A stretch of DNA of 64,000 bases from UBA1952 sp965246855 (GTDB lineage Bacteria > Bacteroidota > Bacteroidia > Chitinophagales > Chitinophagaceae). Where the stretch lies: positions 620,001 to 684,000 of the forward strand of contig CBDFFP010000005.1 in assembly GCA_965246855.1 (NCBI GenBank). The letters run 5' to 3'. How positions within the stretch are numbered: position 1 is the stretch's first letter; every line of letters begins with the position of its first letter. Positions 52,943 through 61,900 of the stretch are shown piece after piece. The translations under genes and the position numbers were made by a program. The notes below the pieces were generated by a model that was given only the letters and a program-made list of their open reading frames with translations, was not told where the DNA came from and ran no database searches.

Positions 52943-53125
52943 CTACGGCCCCGGCGGTGTGGGCAGGGCGTCTTCCAGGCTGCTGTTGCGCGGCACGTCC
53001 AGCATGCTGAAATCAAAATAGCCTTTACACTGGGCCACATCGCCCAGCGCAAAATTGGAGAGGCGCGAAGACGTTATCAGCCGGTCTTCAAAGAGGTTGC
53101 CGAAGAGTTTTTGTTCGTCAAACAT
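52943..53125 (-). CDS. 60-residue hypothetical protein
   Basis: It reads MFDEQKLFGNLFEDRLITSS..., ending in a Pro-rich tail (DALPTPPGP). It is soluble, acidic and without a signal peptide. It sits in line with the hydrolase gene, 31 bases before it, in a gap too small for another gene. No family is recognised; it may be real because of this position. Confidence 0.4.
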   Translation of the reverse strand: MFDEQKLFGNLFEDRLITSSRLSNFALGDVAQCKGYFDFSMLDVPRNSSLEDALPTPPGP

Positions 53126-53230
53126 GACTTTAAGAAAAAAGGGTGAAAAAAATGTTGTTTAATAGGGTCAGATTTCCGACACAATGGAAAATGAAGTTTT
53201 CGCGGTGTGTTGGAAAGGAGGCACTGCGAC

Positions 53231-54394
53231 CTATGATTTCAGCATGTTTTTAAAGACGTCTAAATTTGCCGAAACATTGAGGAATCCAAGAAAATTACTT
53301 TTCTTGATGTCATACTTCACAATAAAGGGGATCCAGATTTTGTCGGTAATACGGATGCGGACGTCCAGATTGATGGCCCAGAAGTTTTCTTCTCCGGCGT
53401 ATTGCTTGCTCAGGATACTGGCAAATTCCAAGTTGGGCTTCAGTTCCAGTAGGGATTTCTGCGTCTTGTGACTGTGAAGGGCAACGATGTTGGCCCCGCC
53501 CACAAAGCGGAGGCCATAGCGCAGACCTTTATCGGGAGAAGTGGTGTCTTTGCAAGTAAGGATGGCGCGCAGGTCGGCCTCTACCCAGCGGGTTCCTGCT
53601 CCTTTAAGATAAATGGTTTCAAAGCGCGCCTCGCGGAAGTGGCTGCTCGCGCTATCGGTGCGGCCATAGAGGCCGGCAGTGAGGAGGCCGCGTTTGGCCC
53701 ATGCATCCATTGCCTTCTCAAAGGCATCGCGTGAAGCAGTGCGTACCTGTCCTATCTTTTCCTCCATATAATATTTGCGAAGTGCTTCTGGAAGAATATT
53801 TTCATCGCCAGTATGGTCAAATACATCCTTAAAGGAGTCTGCGACATGCAACTCCTTGAAAAATTCTTTAGCTGCCACTTCATCATTGACGATGTCTCCG
53901 TATTTAGCTCGAATATCTTTTGCATACTGACTGTGCGCCCGGCTCATTAGGGCTTGATAGTCAACAAGATACGTTTCTGCCTCTGTTCCTCGCATGTCGA
54001 TCCTTGCTTTATCGCGGTGGTTCACCAGCGCATAAAGCACTCCGCCGCTAATGCCTGCGAACCGGAAGTTGTTGGTGGTACGTACGGCCACTTCGAACTG
54101 CGTATTTCGCGCAGGCCGCTGTTTCCTAAAGCTTGGCGCCACCAGCAGCGAGGTATCCGCACGTGCTTTGATACCGAAGAGCGTGCTTTTGAAAGCAAAG
54201 CTTTGGTTATCGCCGCCCAAGTCTTGGAGTGCCAGTTGAAAGAAGGAAGTCAGCACGTCAAGGCTGTTACCCGTCTTTAGATTCTTCTCTGACCGAACAG
54301 AATCTACCGCCAGTGCAGAATCCACTTCTCTTTGGGCCCTGCTTTCAAAGGCAGCCAGTACAGTAAGCATTAAGCAGAAAACGGTCTTTTTCAT
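53231..54394 (-). CDS. Exported protein, possibly membrane-associated, unknown
   Basis: A 387-residue protein with a signal peptide (MKKTVFCLMLTVLAAFESRAQ). The N-terminal third is mixed; the middle is helical and charged (RAHSQYAKDIRAKYGDIVNDEVAAKEFFKEL); the last ~130 residues alternate in a strand-like way (YGLRFVGGANIVALHSH, FWAINLDVRIRITDKIWIPFIVKYDI), like a small barrel end. No recognised family. It lies 21 bases after the putative metallopeptidase gene and so is probably co-transcribed with it. Confidence 0.65.
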   Translation of the reverse strand: MKKTVFCLMLTVLAAFESRAQREVDSALAVDSVRSEKNLKTGNSLDVLTSFFQLALQDLGGDNQSFAFKSTLFGIKARADTSLLVAPSFRKQRPARNTQFEVAVRTTNNFRFAGISGGVLYALVNHRDKARIDMRGTEAETYLVDYQALMSRAHSQYAKDIRAKYGDIVNDEVAAKEFFKELHVADSFKDVFDHTGDENILPEALRKYYMEEKIGQVRTASRDAFEKAMDAWAKRGLLTAGLYGRTDSASSHFREARFETIYLKGAGTRWVEADLRAILTCKDTTSPDKGLRYGLRFVGGANIVALHSHKTQKSLLELKPNLEFASILSKQYAGEENFWAINLDVRIRITDKIWIPFIVKYDIKKSNFLGFLNVSANLDVFKNMLKS

Positions 54395-54415
54395 GGTTGT
54401 ACAACTAAGGGAGGA

Positions 54416-55264
54416 TTATTTAATGAAGAACTCGAAGAACATTGGAAAGGAATTTACGCCGCTTTGCTTGTGGGTTACGGGCGGGGGAAAGGCGAAAACG
54501 CCTTCTATGTCTGCCGTTATATGGCCATTGGGGTTGCTTGCACCTCTCAACTCTACTTCGTAAGGGCCATGGGCCAGCACAGGCGACCAAGTGAATTCCT
54601 TTCTTGACGGTGGAGATGTGTGAATAACTTGGCTGGTGTTGAGGTCAATGATAAACGCCTGCATGTTCATAGGCGTGTATTCTTGGCCATAAAGCTTTAC
54701 CGTAAGCGTAAAGGGAGGCTTTCCTTCGGTAATGACATCGTCGGGAGCATCCTGCACCGCAAGCATTTCCTCTACCGCATGTGGCGCGTGTGACATAACC
54801 GCCGTAACGGGTTGCTGTGGGTGGTCTATCATCTGTTCAGCAAGGTCTCCAATCCAGTACGGCGCGGTGCCTTCATTGCCAGCGGCGAGGTTGCCGTGGT
54901 GGCCATAGTCCAGGCCCGCATCATCAGAATCAGCGGCATGAACTGCCTCATGAATAAAAGTAGCTGCAATGCTACCCAAGCTGCGGTTCAGCTTGTTGCC
55001 TGCAATGTTGATGAAGATGCTCGTAGGATCCTCGGGAAGCTCGTAGCCCAGCGCGCGCGAGAAGATTCTTTTGTAGGTTTTTACAGTCAGCTCAAGGGGA
55101 CATCGTTGCATTGAGGCTGCTACTTGCGCGCCCGTGGCGTTGGAAAAATCGAAGGAAGTTTTGTCCTTAATCTTTTCATAGAACGCGGGGTTTGCGAGCA
55201 GGGCATTGGCTGCTTCAGCAGCATCCTGAAGAATGCCGATGGAGCCGGGATAAATGATTTTCAT
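54416..55264 (-). CDS. Putative zinc metallopeptidase with a HEAVH motif
   Basis: A 282-residue protein without a signal peptide. Residues 105-109 are HEAVH inside SIAATFIHEAVHAADSDD, a zincin-type HExxH helix; YGHHGN (120-125) or a later residue could supply the third ligand. The segment before it (KRIFSRALGYELPEDPTSIFIN) would be the core strand. The C-terminal ~100 residues resemble a beta-sandwich (PFTLTVKLYGQEY...). I do not recognise a named family, so peptidase activity is an inference from the motif. It heads the cluster that runs down to 51595. Confidence 0.55.
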   Translation of the reverse strand: MKIIYPGSIGILQDAAEAANALLANPAFYEKIKDKTSFDFSNATGAQVAASMQRCPLELTVKTYKRIFSRALGYELPEDPTSIFINIAGNKLNRSLGSIAATFIHEAVHAADSDDAGLDYGHHGNLAAGNEGTAPYWIGDLAEQMIDHPQQPVTAVMSHAPHAVEEMLAVQDAPDDVITEGKPPFTLTVKLYGQEYTPMNMQAFIIDLNTSQVIHTSPPSRKEFTWSPVLAHGPYEVELRGASNPNGHITADIEGVFAFPPPVTHKQSGVNSFPMFFEFFIK

Positions 55265-55459
55265 GACCGGAGTGGTTTGGGGGGATTGGTGAAGAAAAAA
55301 GAATTGGGAGGATTAAAGGCCACAAAGCTCTATCTCCCCTTTTTCCGTATCAAGCGTAGATCTACGCATTTTTTGCGCAAAACGCACTTTTCTCCCTGTG
55401 ATTTTCCGCAGTCAGGGGCCTTTTTGACTGGTGTCGTTCCTTATCCATCCCATCTACCG

Positions 55460-55506
55460 CCGTTTTTGAGAAAGCCCCGCCATTGGCGGGGCTTTCTCAA
55501 AAACGG
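55460..55506 (-). terminator. Perfect 22-bp-stem terminator
   Basis: CCGTTTTTGAGAAAGCCCC then GCC pairs without mismatch with its complement around a 3-base loop. With U-runs on both strands it can stop transcripts in either direction; it mainly serves the T9SS cargo gene that ends at 55559. Confidence 0.9.
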
Positions 55507-55558
55507 TATTTATGATCCCGGAAATCGGACAGCGGTAGGTCTCTACGTTTTAAATTCC

Positions 55559-56776
55559 CTACTCTACTACTGCCCGCAATGTCTGCACCGCACCGTTCTC
55601 TACCGTCCGCACCAGATACATGCCTGCCGGAAGCGGAACCTGCATCTCGCCCACTTCTACCCCACTTCTGTTCCACAAAATCCGTCCGCTCACATCTAGA
55701 ATCGTGATTTCCGGGCTGCTGCCGCTGTTCACGGAAAGGCGCACGCCACCCACTGCCGGGTTAGGGGAAAGCCGGACGCTGGAAGGTGTCGCGGCGGGCG
55801 TTTCCTCCACGCCGTTGGGCGCAGGATTGGGCGCCACCAGCCAGATCATCATGTTCATCAACAGGCGTTGGTGGTTTCCATTCGCGTCCTGCGTGTAGCC
55901 GTTGTAGAGGGTGCAGTCCGGATTTCCGGTGCCGTCGTCGCAGGGCGAGCTGTCGCCGATGGCGGCAAACTTCCCGCTTCCATAGCGCCCGTAAGCGGCC
56001 AGCACGTTGGTGTTTCCGCTGCCGCTTTTATAGGCCACGCCTTTCACCGTAGGATTCGCCGAAGGTGTGAGCGTCATGCTCGTGCCGCTGCTCCATTGCA
56101 CCTGCGTTACGTTGCCCATCGTGCCGTGGATAATGCTGTCGGTGGATGCGGCGGAGATGTTGCTGTACGTTCCGGAAAAGCTCAGCAGGTCAAAAGACAG
56201 TCCGAAGGGATTGGTCTGGATGGTGTTGTTGGAAAGGAAATCGTTCCAGATGCCGGGCGAATCCCAGCCGTCGTTGTTGCGGTCGCTTTGGTAGTGGTCG
56301 GAAACGACGAACAGTCCGCCGCCGGCCTGAACAAAGTGGAGCATTGCTGTTTTCTCCGTAGCCGTAAACGGGAGGTTTGGCTCGCAAACCACAAAGACCT
56401 TGTAGTTGCTCAAATCCTGTGCGTTGCCACTGTTGCCGTAGGTGATGCTGCCGTTGTATGGAAGGGTTTCTACCATGTAGCCTTTCTTCACGCAGTCTAC
56501 ACCCCAGGCCGAGAGGCCGCCGTCCCAATACGTTTCCGCCGTGGAAGCCGTGATGCCGCTTTGGGCCGGCAACGGAATGTGGGCAGGATTGCTTTTGCTG
56601 CCGCCGCTGCTCACGACGGGCGTTGGGTTGTAGTCCAAGTTGTGGAGCGCCGCGTCTATCACCCAATCGGCGTTGCCTGCCGTTTCCGCTTTAGTCGCGT
56701 CAAACAGGATTTTGGTTTGGGCAGATGCGTGGAAGCATAGCACCATGGCAGCGAGTGTAGAGAAAAGACGGTGCAT
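55559..56776 (-). CDS. Secreted protein with T9SS sorting domain
   Basis: A 405-residue protein with a signal peptide (MHRLFSTLAAMVLCFHASAQ). The central ~270 residues have an alpha/beta fold with LFDATKAETAGNADWVID, KVFVVCEPNLPF, GGGLFVVSDHYQSDRNNDG and RYGSGKFAAIGDSSP, suggesting a glutamine-amidotransferase-like or DUF4350-like region. The last ~75 residues (VRLSPNPAVGGVRLSV...MYLVRTVENG) are a type A sorting domain, cut off on export through the outer membrane by the type IX system. The enzymatic role is unknown. Confidence 0.8.
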   Translation of the reverse strand: MHRLFSTLAAMVLCFHASAQTKILFDATKAETAGNADWVIDAALHNLDYNPTPVVSSGGSKSNPAHIPLPAQSGITASTAETYWDGGLSAWGVDCVKKGYMVETLPYNGSITYGNSGNAQDLSNYKVFVVCEPNLPFTATEKTAMLHFVQAGGGLFVVSDHYQSDRNNDGWDSPGIWNDFLSNNTIQTNPFGLSFDLLSFSGTYSNISAASTDSIIHGTMGNVTQVQWSSGTSMTLTPSANPTVKGVAYKSGSGNTNVLAAYGRYGSGKFAAIGDSSPCDDGTGNPDCTLYNGYTQDANGNHQRLLMNMMIWLVAPNPAPNGVEETPAATPSSVRLSPNPAVGGVRLSVNSGSSPEITILDVSGRILWNRSGVEVGEMQVPLPAGMYLVRTVENGAVQTLRAVVE

Positions 56777-56861
56777 AAATGGATTTTGGAACTTGGGCGG
56801 ATAATGCGTCCAAAATTACAGTGCGTATAGCACTCCCAACCTCTTAGCTACAATCAACCCT

Positions 56862-56999
56862 AAAAGCCATCCTCAAAAATTGGAAGAAGGGGGGTTGTTA
56901 GTCTTATTTTGTCTCCCGATAGTTTATCGGGAGACAGAACAAGACTGACGAAAAGCACTGTTCTTTTGACAACCCTTTATTTTTCGGACAGGCTCTTTT
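56862..56999. mobile_element. MITE-like hairpin element, about 138 bp
   Basis: Ends: AAAAGCCATCCTCAAAAATT on the left against TTTATTTTTCGGACAGGCTC on the right (imperfect inverted). Inside, a 21-bp arm beginning GTCTTATTTTGTCTCCCGAT pairs with the arm ending GGGAGACAGAACAAGAC, over a 3-base loop; GGGTTGT and GACAACCC extend the stem. The right end is the same motif as the right end of the element at 12.7 kb. No gene inside. Confidence 0.6.
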
Positions 57000-57343
57000 G
57001 GGGGTTTGCCCCAAAGGGTTAGGGGCAAGCCCCAAAGAGCTGAGGCAGGCCCCGAGGAGCTGGGGGCTTGCCCCGAAGGGCTGGGGGCTTGCCCCGAGGA
57101 GCTGGGGGCAAGCCCCGAAGAGTTGGGGGCAAGCCCTGAAGAGCTGAGGCAAGCCCCGAGGAGCTGGGGGCAAGCCCCGAGGAGCTGGGGGCAAGCCCCG
57201 AAGAGCTGGGGGCAAGCCCCGAAGAGCTGGGGGCAGGCCCCGAGGAGCTGGGGGCAAGCCCCGAAGAGCTGGGGGCAAGCCCCGAAGAGCTGGGGGCAGG
57301 CCCCGAGGAGCTGGGGGCAAGCCCCGAAGAGCTGAGGCAAGCC
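56995..57343. repeat. GC-rich 21-bp tandem array, about 17 units
   Basis: Units of GAGCTGGGGGCAAGCCCCGAA and close variants run from 57016 at 21-bp steps, plus a weaker unit 0 at 56995 and a partial last unit. Two units (57037 and 57141) are 20 bp, both with GAGGC replacing GGGGGC. GGGGCAAGCCCC makes each unit a small hairpin. The last unit passes straight into CCTTTATTTTTTGGATAGGT (57342-57361), a MITE-type end. All frames are open across it on both strands because the unit is 7 codons, but no gene is implied. Confidence 0.92.
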
Positions 57344-57445
57344 TTTATTTTTTGGATAGGTTCTAAGCAACCCGTCCAGAAATCAAACAGGTTCAACTCC
57401 GGCACTGGTGCATTTCCTTTCGGAATATGGCGGTTGTTGTGTTTT

Positions 57446-58060
57446 CTATCGTACCGGGTTGAAAAAGAAGATAAAGTACACAGGAATAAAGGCGAAAATA
57501 GTTAAGGCGATATAGGGATGCACCAAAGCGGAGACTCCGCCTACCAGATACAGCATCGGCCCGAAGATAAACGTCCGCACCGCCACACGCCGGTTGGCTT
57601 CCCGTCCGGGAGATTCTTTAAGGACGTGTGGCCAGCGAAGAATGTAAAGCCGGATCGCCCAGAACGCAAAGCCCATCATGGAAAGCAGAATGCCAAATAC
57701 AAGTCCTGCCATTGGGTTGGTAGCATAGTCGCCGAGCAGGGCCGTAGGGAAAGGAATAAGCGCGCACCACATCAACAGCAGTGCATTCAGCCAGAAAAGA
57801 CCATGCGTAATGACCCGCAACTGTTCCATTAGTTGATGATGACTGACCCAGATAACGCAGACGATAAAGAAACTCACCATCCAGCTAATCATCTTTGGCA
57901 AGAGCGGCCATAATGCCGTTGCTAATTCCCGCGCGGAGTGGTGCTCGTGGATTTCCGGGACTTTGATTTCCAACACCAGCAAGGTGATAATCACCGCGAA
58001 GATGCCGTCGCTAAAGGTTTCTACGCGGGTTTTGTTGAAATACGTGTTTATATCAGCCAT
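57446..58060 (-). CDS. TMEM175-family potassium channel-like protein (DUF1211)
   Basis: A 204-residue membrane protein with six predicted helices. The first has the family signature RVETFSDGIFAVIITLLVLE (residues 12-31), which in bacterial TMEM175 tetramers forms the potassium pore. Later helices include MISWMVSFFIVCVIWVSHHQ. The size is normal for one repeat. Ion selectivity in the bacterial family is weak, and the physiological role is unclear. Confidence 0.9.
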   Translation of the reverse strand: MADINTYFNKTRVETFSDGIFAVIITLLVLEIKVPEIHEHHSARELATALWPLLPKMISWMVSFFIVCVIWVSHHQLMEQLRVITHGLFWLNALLLMWCALIPFPTALLGDYATNPMAGLVFGILLSMMGFAFWAIRLYILRWPHVLKESPGREANRRVAVRTFIFGPMLYLVGGVSALVHPYIALTIFAFIPVYFIFFFNPVR

Positions 58061-58086
58061 AGGTTTAGAAAATAATTATAAGTCAG

Positions 58087-58578
58087 CTACTGTTGGCTGA
58101 TTATGTCCACCACCCGAACAAAGCGTTTGGAGAAATAGCTGTTTGCCAAAGACGACATGACTACGCCTCCATCCTTCCCACTGCTTCCGGCATGAATAAA
58201 CTCCGTGTTTTCGCCATCTGCTTTGGTAATAATGCCTACATGTCCCACCGGGCCGGAAGCATCTCTGCCGGTAAAGAAAATCAGGTCGGCAGGCTGCGCT
58301 TTCCGGAGCGGAATGGCTTTCCGGTATTCTGATTGCGCTTTGCTTATGCGTGGCAGCTTGATTCCGTGCTGTTCAAACACATAATTCACAAAGCCCGAGC
58401 AGTCAAATCCTTTTGGTGTAGTACCGCCATACACGTAAGGGCAGCCCAAATATCTCTTGGCTGTATTGATAATCGCTTTCCGCGTAAGTGCTTTTTCCCC
58501 TGAAGCTAACCGTCGGGAAGAATGGCAGGCTGTCAGCAGCAGACAGCAGAGCAATCCGTAAACAAAGGCTTTTTTCAT
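58087..58578 (-). CDS. NlpC/P60 (C40) endopeptidase lipoprotein
   Basis: A 163-residue protein with a lipobox (LLLTACHS), then an NlpC/P60 domain: catalytic Cys in GFDCSGFVNY, His in VGHVGIIT and His in FIHAGSS. It closely resembles the protein at 41157 (same VVD-I-S end, similar spacing) and is probably a paralogue in wall remodelling. ATG at 58578 begins the signal peptide; an in-frame Met 28 codons upstream does not. The TMEM175 gene lies 26 bases beyond its stop. Confidence 0.9.
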   Translation of the reverse strand: MKKAFVYGLLCCLLLTACHSSRRLASGEKALTRKAIINTAKRYLGCPYVYGGTTPKGFDCSGFVNYVFEQHGIKLPRISKAQSEYRKAIPLRKAQPADLIFFTGRDASGPVGHVGIITKADGENTEFIHAGSSGKDGGVVMSSLANSYFSKRFVRVVDIISQQ

Positions 58579-58643
58579 GAAAAAGATTGGGCAAGATACA
58601 GGTTCGGGGGATTTCAGGCTGTCCTTTTTGCCGTTGTGAATGG

Positions 58644-58651
58644 TATCTTTG
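58644..58651 (+). promoter_or_regulatory. -7 promoter box TATCTTTG of the tRNA gene
   Basis: An exact TAnnTTTG match, 32 bases before the tRNA 5' end. Confidence 0.55.
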
Positions 58652-58683
58652 CGCACCTGCAAAACAGGAGTGTTTTTTCGCCC

Positions 58684-58765
58684 GCGCGTGTGGTGAAATT
58701 GGTAGACACGCCAGACTTAGGATCTGGTGCCGCGAGGCTTGGGGGTTCGAGTCCCTCCACGCGCA
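58684..58765 (+). tRNA. tRNA-Leu (anticodon TAG)
   Basis: A class II tRNA. Acceptor arms are GCGCGTG (58684) and CACGCGC (58758-58764), with discriminator A. The anticodon stem CCAGA/TCTGG encloses CTTAGGA with anticodon TAG at 58718-58720, reading CUN Leu codons. A long variable arm and the GGTTCGAGTCC T-arm are present. The 3' CCA is not encoded. A hairpin terminator follows 11 bases later. Confidence 0.95.
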
Positions 58766-58775
58766 CATACAAAGT

Positions 58776-58807
58776 AAAAGCCCCGACGAATAAACGTCGG
58801 GGCTTTT
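58776..58807 (+). terminator. Rho-independent terminator of tRNA-Leu
   Basis: AAAAGCCCCGACG pairs perfectly with CGTCGGGGCTTTT over a 6-base loop, followed by more T. Confidence 0.92.
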
Positions 58808-58882
58808 TTGCATTTTAGCAATTCCCCCGTTAAAGGACAGAAGGCATAGAGAAAACACTATTCTTATTATGCCCTAAAAAAA

Positions 58883-58912
58883 GGGCGGCCCTTCCTTTCG
58901 GAAGAGCCGCCC
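58883..58912 (-). terminator. Terminator of the Ig-repeat surface protein gene
   Basis: GGGCGGC and GCCGCCC arms, extended by CTTCC/GGAAG, around TTTC, with seven A on the left that become a U-run on minus-strand RNA. It lies 25 bases after the stop. Confidence 0.88.
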
Positions 58913-58936
58913 CTGATACTCGTACTTAAACGCTTC

Positions 58937-61900
58937 TTACTGCTTGGTAACGCGGACGGACTCTTTGTTCACCCCGTCGCTCCACTGCAGCATGTATGTG
59001 CCACTTGGAAGGGCGCTCATGTCCACCTGACCTTCCGCAGCCTTCACAGTCTGCGTCAGGAGAAGGCGACCACTCAGCTCAGATACGGTAACCGTAGCTT
59101 CTGTAGAAGTGCTGCCTGTACCTTTCACCGTTACCTTGTCGGTAGTCGGGTTTGGATAGAGATCCAGTACAAAGCCGCCTGCATTCGCTACCCGTACAGT
59201 AGCCGAAGGACTGTAGCTGTAAGCGCCATCCACATCCACCGCTTTTACGCGATAAGTGTTCAGGCCTTTGCTCGGAGCCGCATCGTAGTACACATATTGC
59301 GCCATGCCTGCCGCAGGAATCGTACCGATACGCTCAAAGGTCTTACCGCTCAGCTTCTCTACTTCGTAGCGTGCTACGTTGTTCTCAGAGCCTACGTTCC
59401 ATTCTACCCGGTTGCGGCCTTTCTCGCCACTAGCTGCAATACCGGTGAAGGTTACAGGCAATGGACCCGCACCGCTTCCGCCGCCGCCGATAAAGAAGCC
59501 GGAGAAACCTACCGTGCTCAGCGTTACTTCCCAGCGGTTATCTGTGCTGTTCCATACTACACTTGACGGACGAATCGCTTTCTTCACACCTGGCGTAAAC
59601 GTACCTGGAGTACCAAGCGTAGATGTACCCGATTCTTTAGAAATCAACACGGTGCTGCTGCGCTGGGTCACTGTGGCCGGGCTGTCGATATCCGGCAGCA
59701 GGTACAGTTTCAGGTTGTTGTAGGCCACACTGTCTGGCGCTACAATCCGGTTGTTGGAGTCCTGCGCCGCTACGTTGTACGCTTTGAACTCACCGTTGGT
59801 GGCAAAGAGTGTAATCGTTCCGGTTGCCGTAGAAGCATTCTGCTGCGGCGTAATCTGATAATAACGCGGCACATACGGACGACCTGAGGCAATCACTGGA
59901 GCCGGTGCTCCCACAGTTGAACTGTAAACCGTGGTCATTACCAACCCAGATATCGGAGAAGCGCCAGAAGGTGCAACTGAAGCGATAGTCTCACAGTTTT
60001 TATTTTGAACCGTATCACTGCCGCTCTGCGAGTAGTAGGTTGTGTTTGCAGCCGCACTACCTGCTGCCAGACCGTTGCCGGAGGCTGCTGTTACGGTCAG
60101 CGAAGCACTGTTGCTGCTGGTGATAGCCGGACAAATGGCCGTAGTCACACTCAGGTTATAGGCGATGTCCGAAGGGTTCTTCGCATACACAGAAGTTGCC
60201 GTCTGGGATGTGGAAGAATCATAGGCAGTAGTCGCCGTTGCATCCGTGTAAAGACCTACCAGCGGATTGCCAGTTGCATAGCCTACTGGCTTCCATACGG
60301 TTTTGGTAATTGTACCGGTAGTGTTAATGGTTGCCGTAAGCTGCACTGGCGTACCGCCGCAACCGATTGACGCGGTTGATGGCGAGAAGCTCACCGTTGC
60401 AGGCTGCTCTACGTTTACAGTTACGCTGCCGGTAGTGATACAACCTGTTACCCCATCCGTACCCGTAACGGTATAAGTCGTCTGGGCCGTTGGATTCACA
60501 TAAGCCGTAGCACCTGTCTGAACCGGTGTTGTGTTCCAGCTATACGTGTAGTTCATGCCCGAAGACGTTACGGTCAGCGTATCCGCCAATCCGCGACATA
60601 CAGTTGCTTGGGTAGCCGAAGCTGTAATCGCTGCTATTGGTGTGATCGTCACCGCTACGGTACTGCTGTTTACAGGCGAGCAAGGCGAGGTACCACTGAT
60701 CATTACATAGTAGTTACCCGAATCTGCTGCTGTTGTACTCGCAACCGTATAAGTAGCACTGGTAGCGCCGCTGATGGCGTTGCCACTTTGATACCACTGA
60801 TAGCCGGTCGTGTTTGAGGCAGATACACTCAGGTTGAGCGCACTTCCTGTACACACTGTCCGGGCAATTGGTTGTGTATTGATAACAACAGCCGGATTTA
60901 CAGTTACCGCTACGGTGCTGCTGGTTGCTGTTGCGCAAGGCGCAGTGCCACTCACAATCACGTAATAGTTACCTGCATCTGCTACTGCCGCACTGGCTAC
61001 GGTGTAGGTAGCACTGGTCGCACCGCTGATTGCGCTGCCGCCTTTGTACCACTGATAACCCGTAGCGTTAGAAGCTGCAACGGTCAGGGTGATGCCCGTG
61101 CCGGAGCATACAGTTTGCGCTGTCGGCTGCGTGGTGATCGCTACACCTGGATTAACGATAACCGCTACTGCATTGCTGTTCATGGTTGCGCAAGGCGCAG
61201 TGCCAGAGATCGCTACATAATAGCTGCCGGAATCGGTTAACGCTGAAGCAGCCACGGTGTAAGTCGCACTGGTTGCACCGGTGATGGCATTACCACTTTG
61301 GTACCACTGATAGCTGGCTGCGTTGCTTGCGGTTACACTCAAAGTAAGCGTCTGACCTTGGCAAATCGTCCGTGGTGTTGGCTGTACCGTGATGGCCACT
61401 GCTGGGTTTACGGTTACTGCTACCGTACTGCTGTTCAGCGATGTACAAGGTGCAGTACCGCCGATAGCTACATAATAGTTACCTGCGTTTCCTGCTGCTG
61501 CACTCGCTACCGTGTAAGTCGCACTGGTCGCACCGCTGATAGACGTTCCATTGCGAAACCACTGATACGTGGAAGCATTGTTGGCAACCACACTCAGAGT
61601 GAGAGCTGTACCAGAACACACCGTTGTTGCTACCGGTTGGGTAGTAATCGTCTGCGCTGGGTTTACAATCACCGCTACTGCATTGCTGTTCAAATCTGCA
61701 CAAGGCGCATTACCCAGTACCGCTACATAATAGCTGCCTGTATCGGTCAGCGACGCACTGGCTACCGTATAGGTTGCACTGGTCGCACCGGTGATGGCGC
61801 TGCCATTCTGATACCACTGATAACCGGTACCGTTAGAGGCAGCCACAGTGAGTGTTAGGGTGTTGCCTGCACACAGTGTTCTGTTGAACGGCTGCGTCGT

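Noticed and set aside
52912..53052. Extended start of the alpha/beta hydrolase
   Set aside because: The extra 47 codons precede the signal peptide and overlap the small 60-residue gene.
56995..57343. Protein-coding heptad-repeat gene on either strand
   Set aside because: Every frame is open because the unit is seven codons; there is no start with a ribosome site, no signal peptide, and two 20-bp units break the frame.
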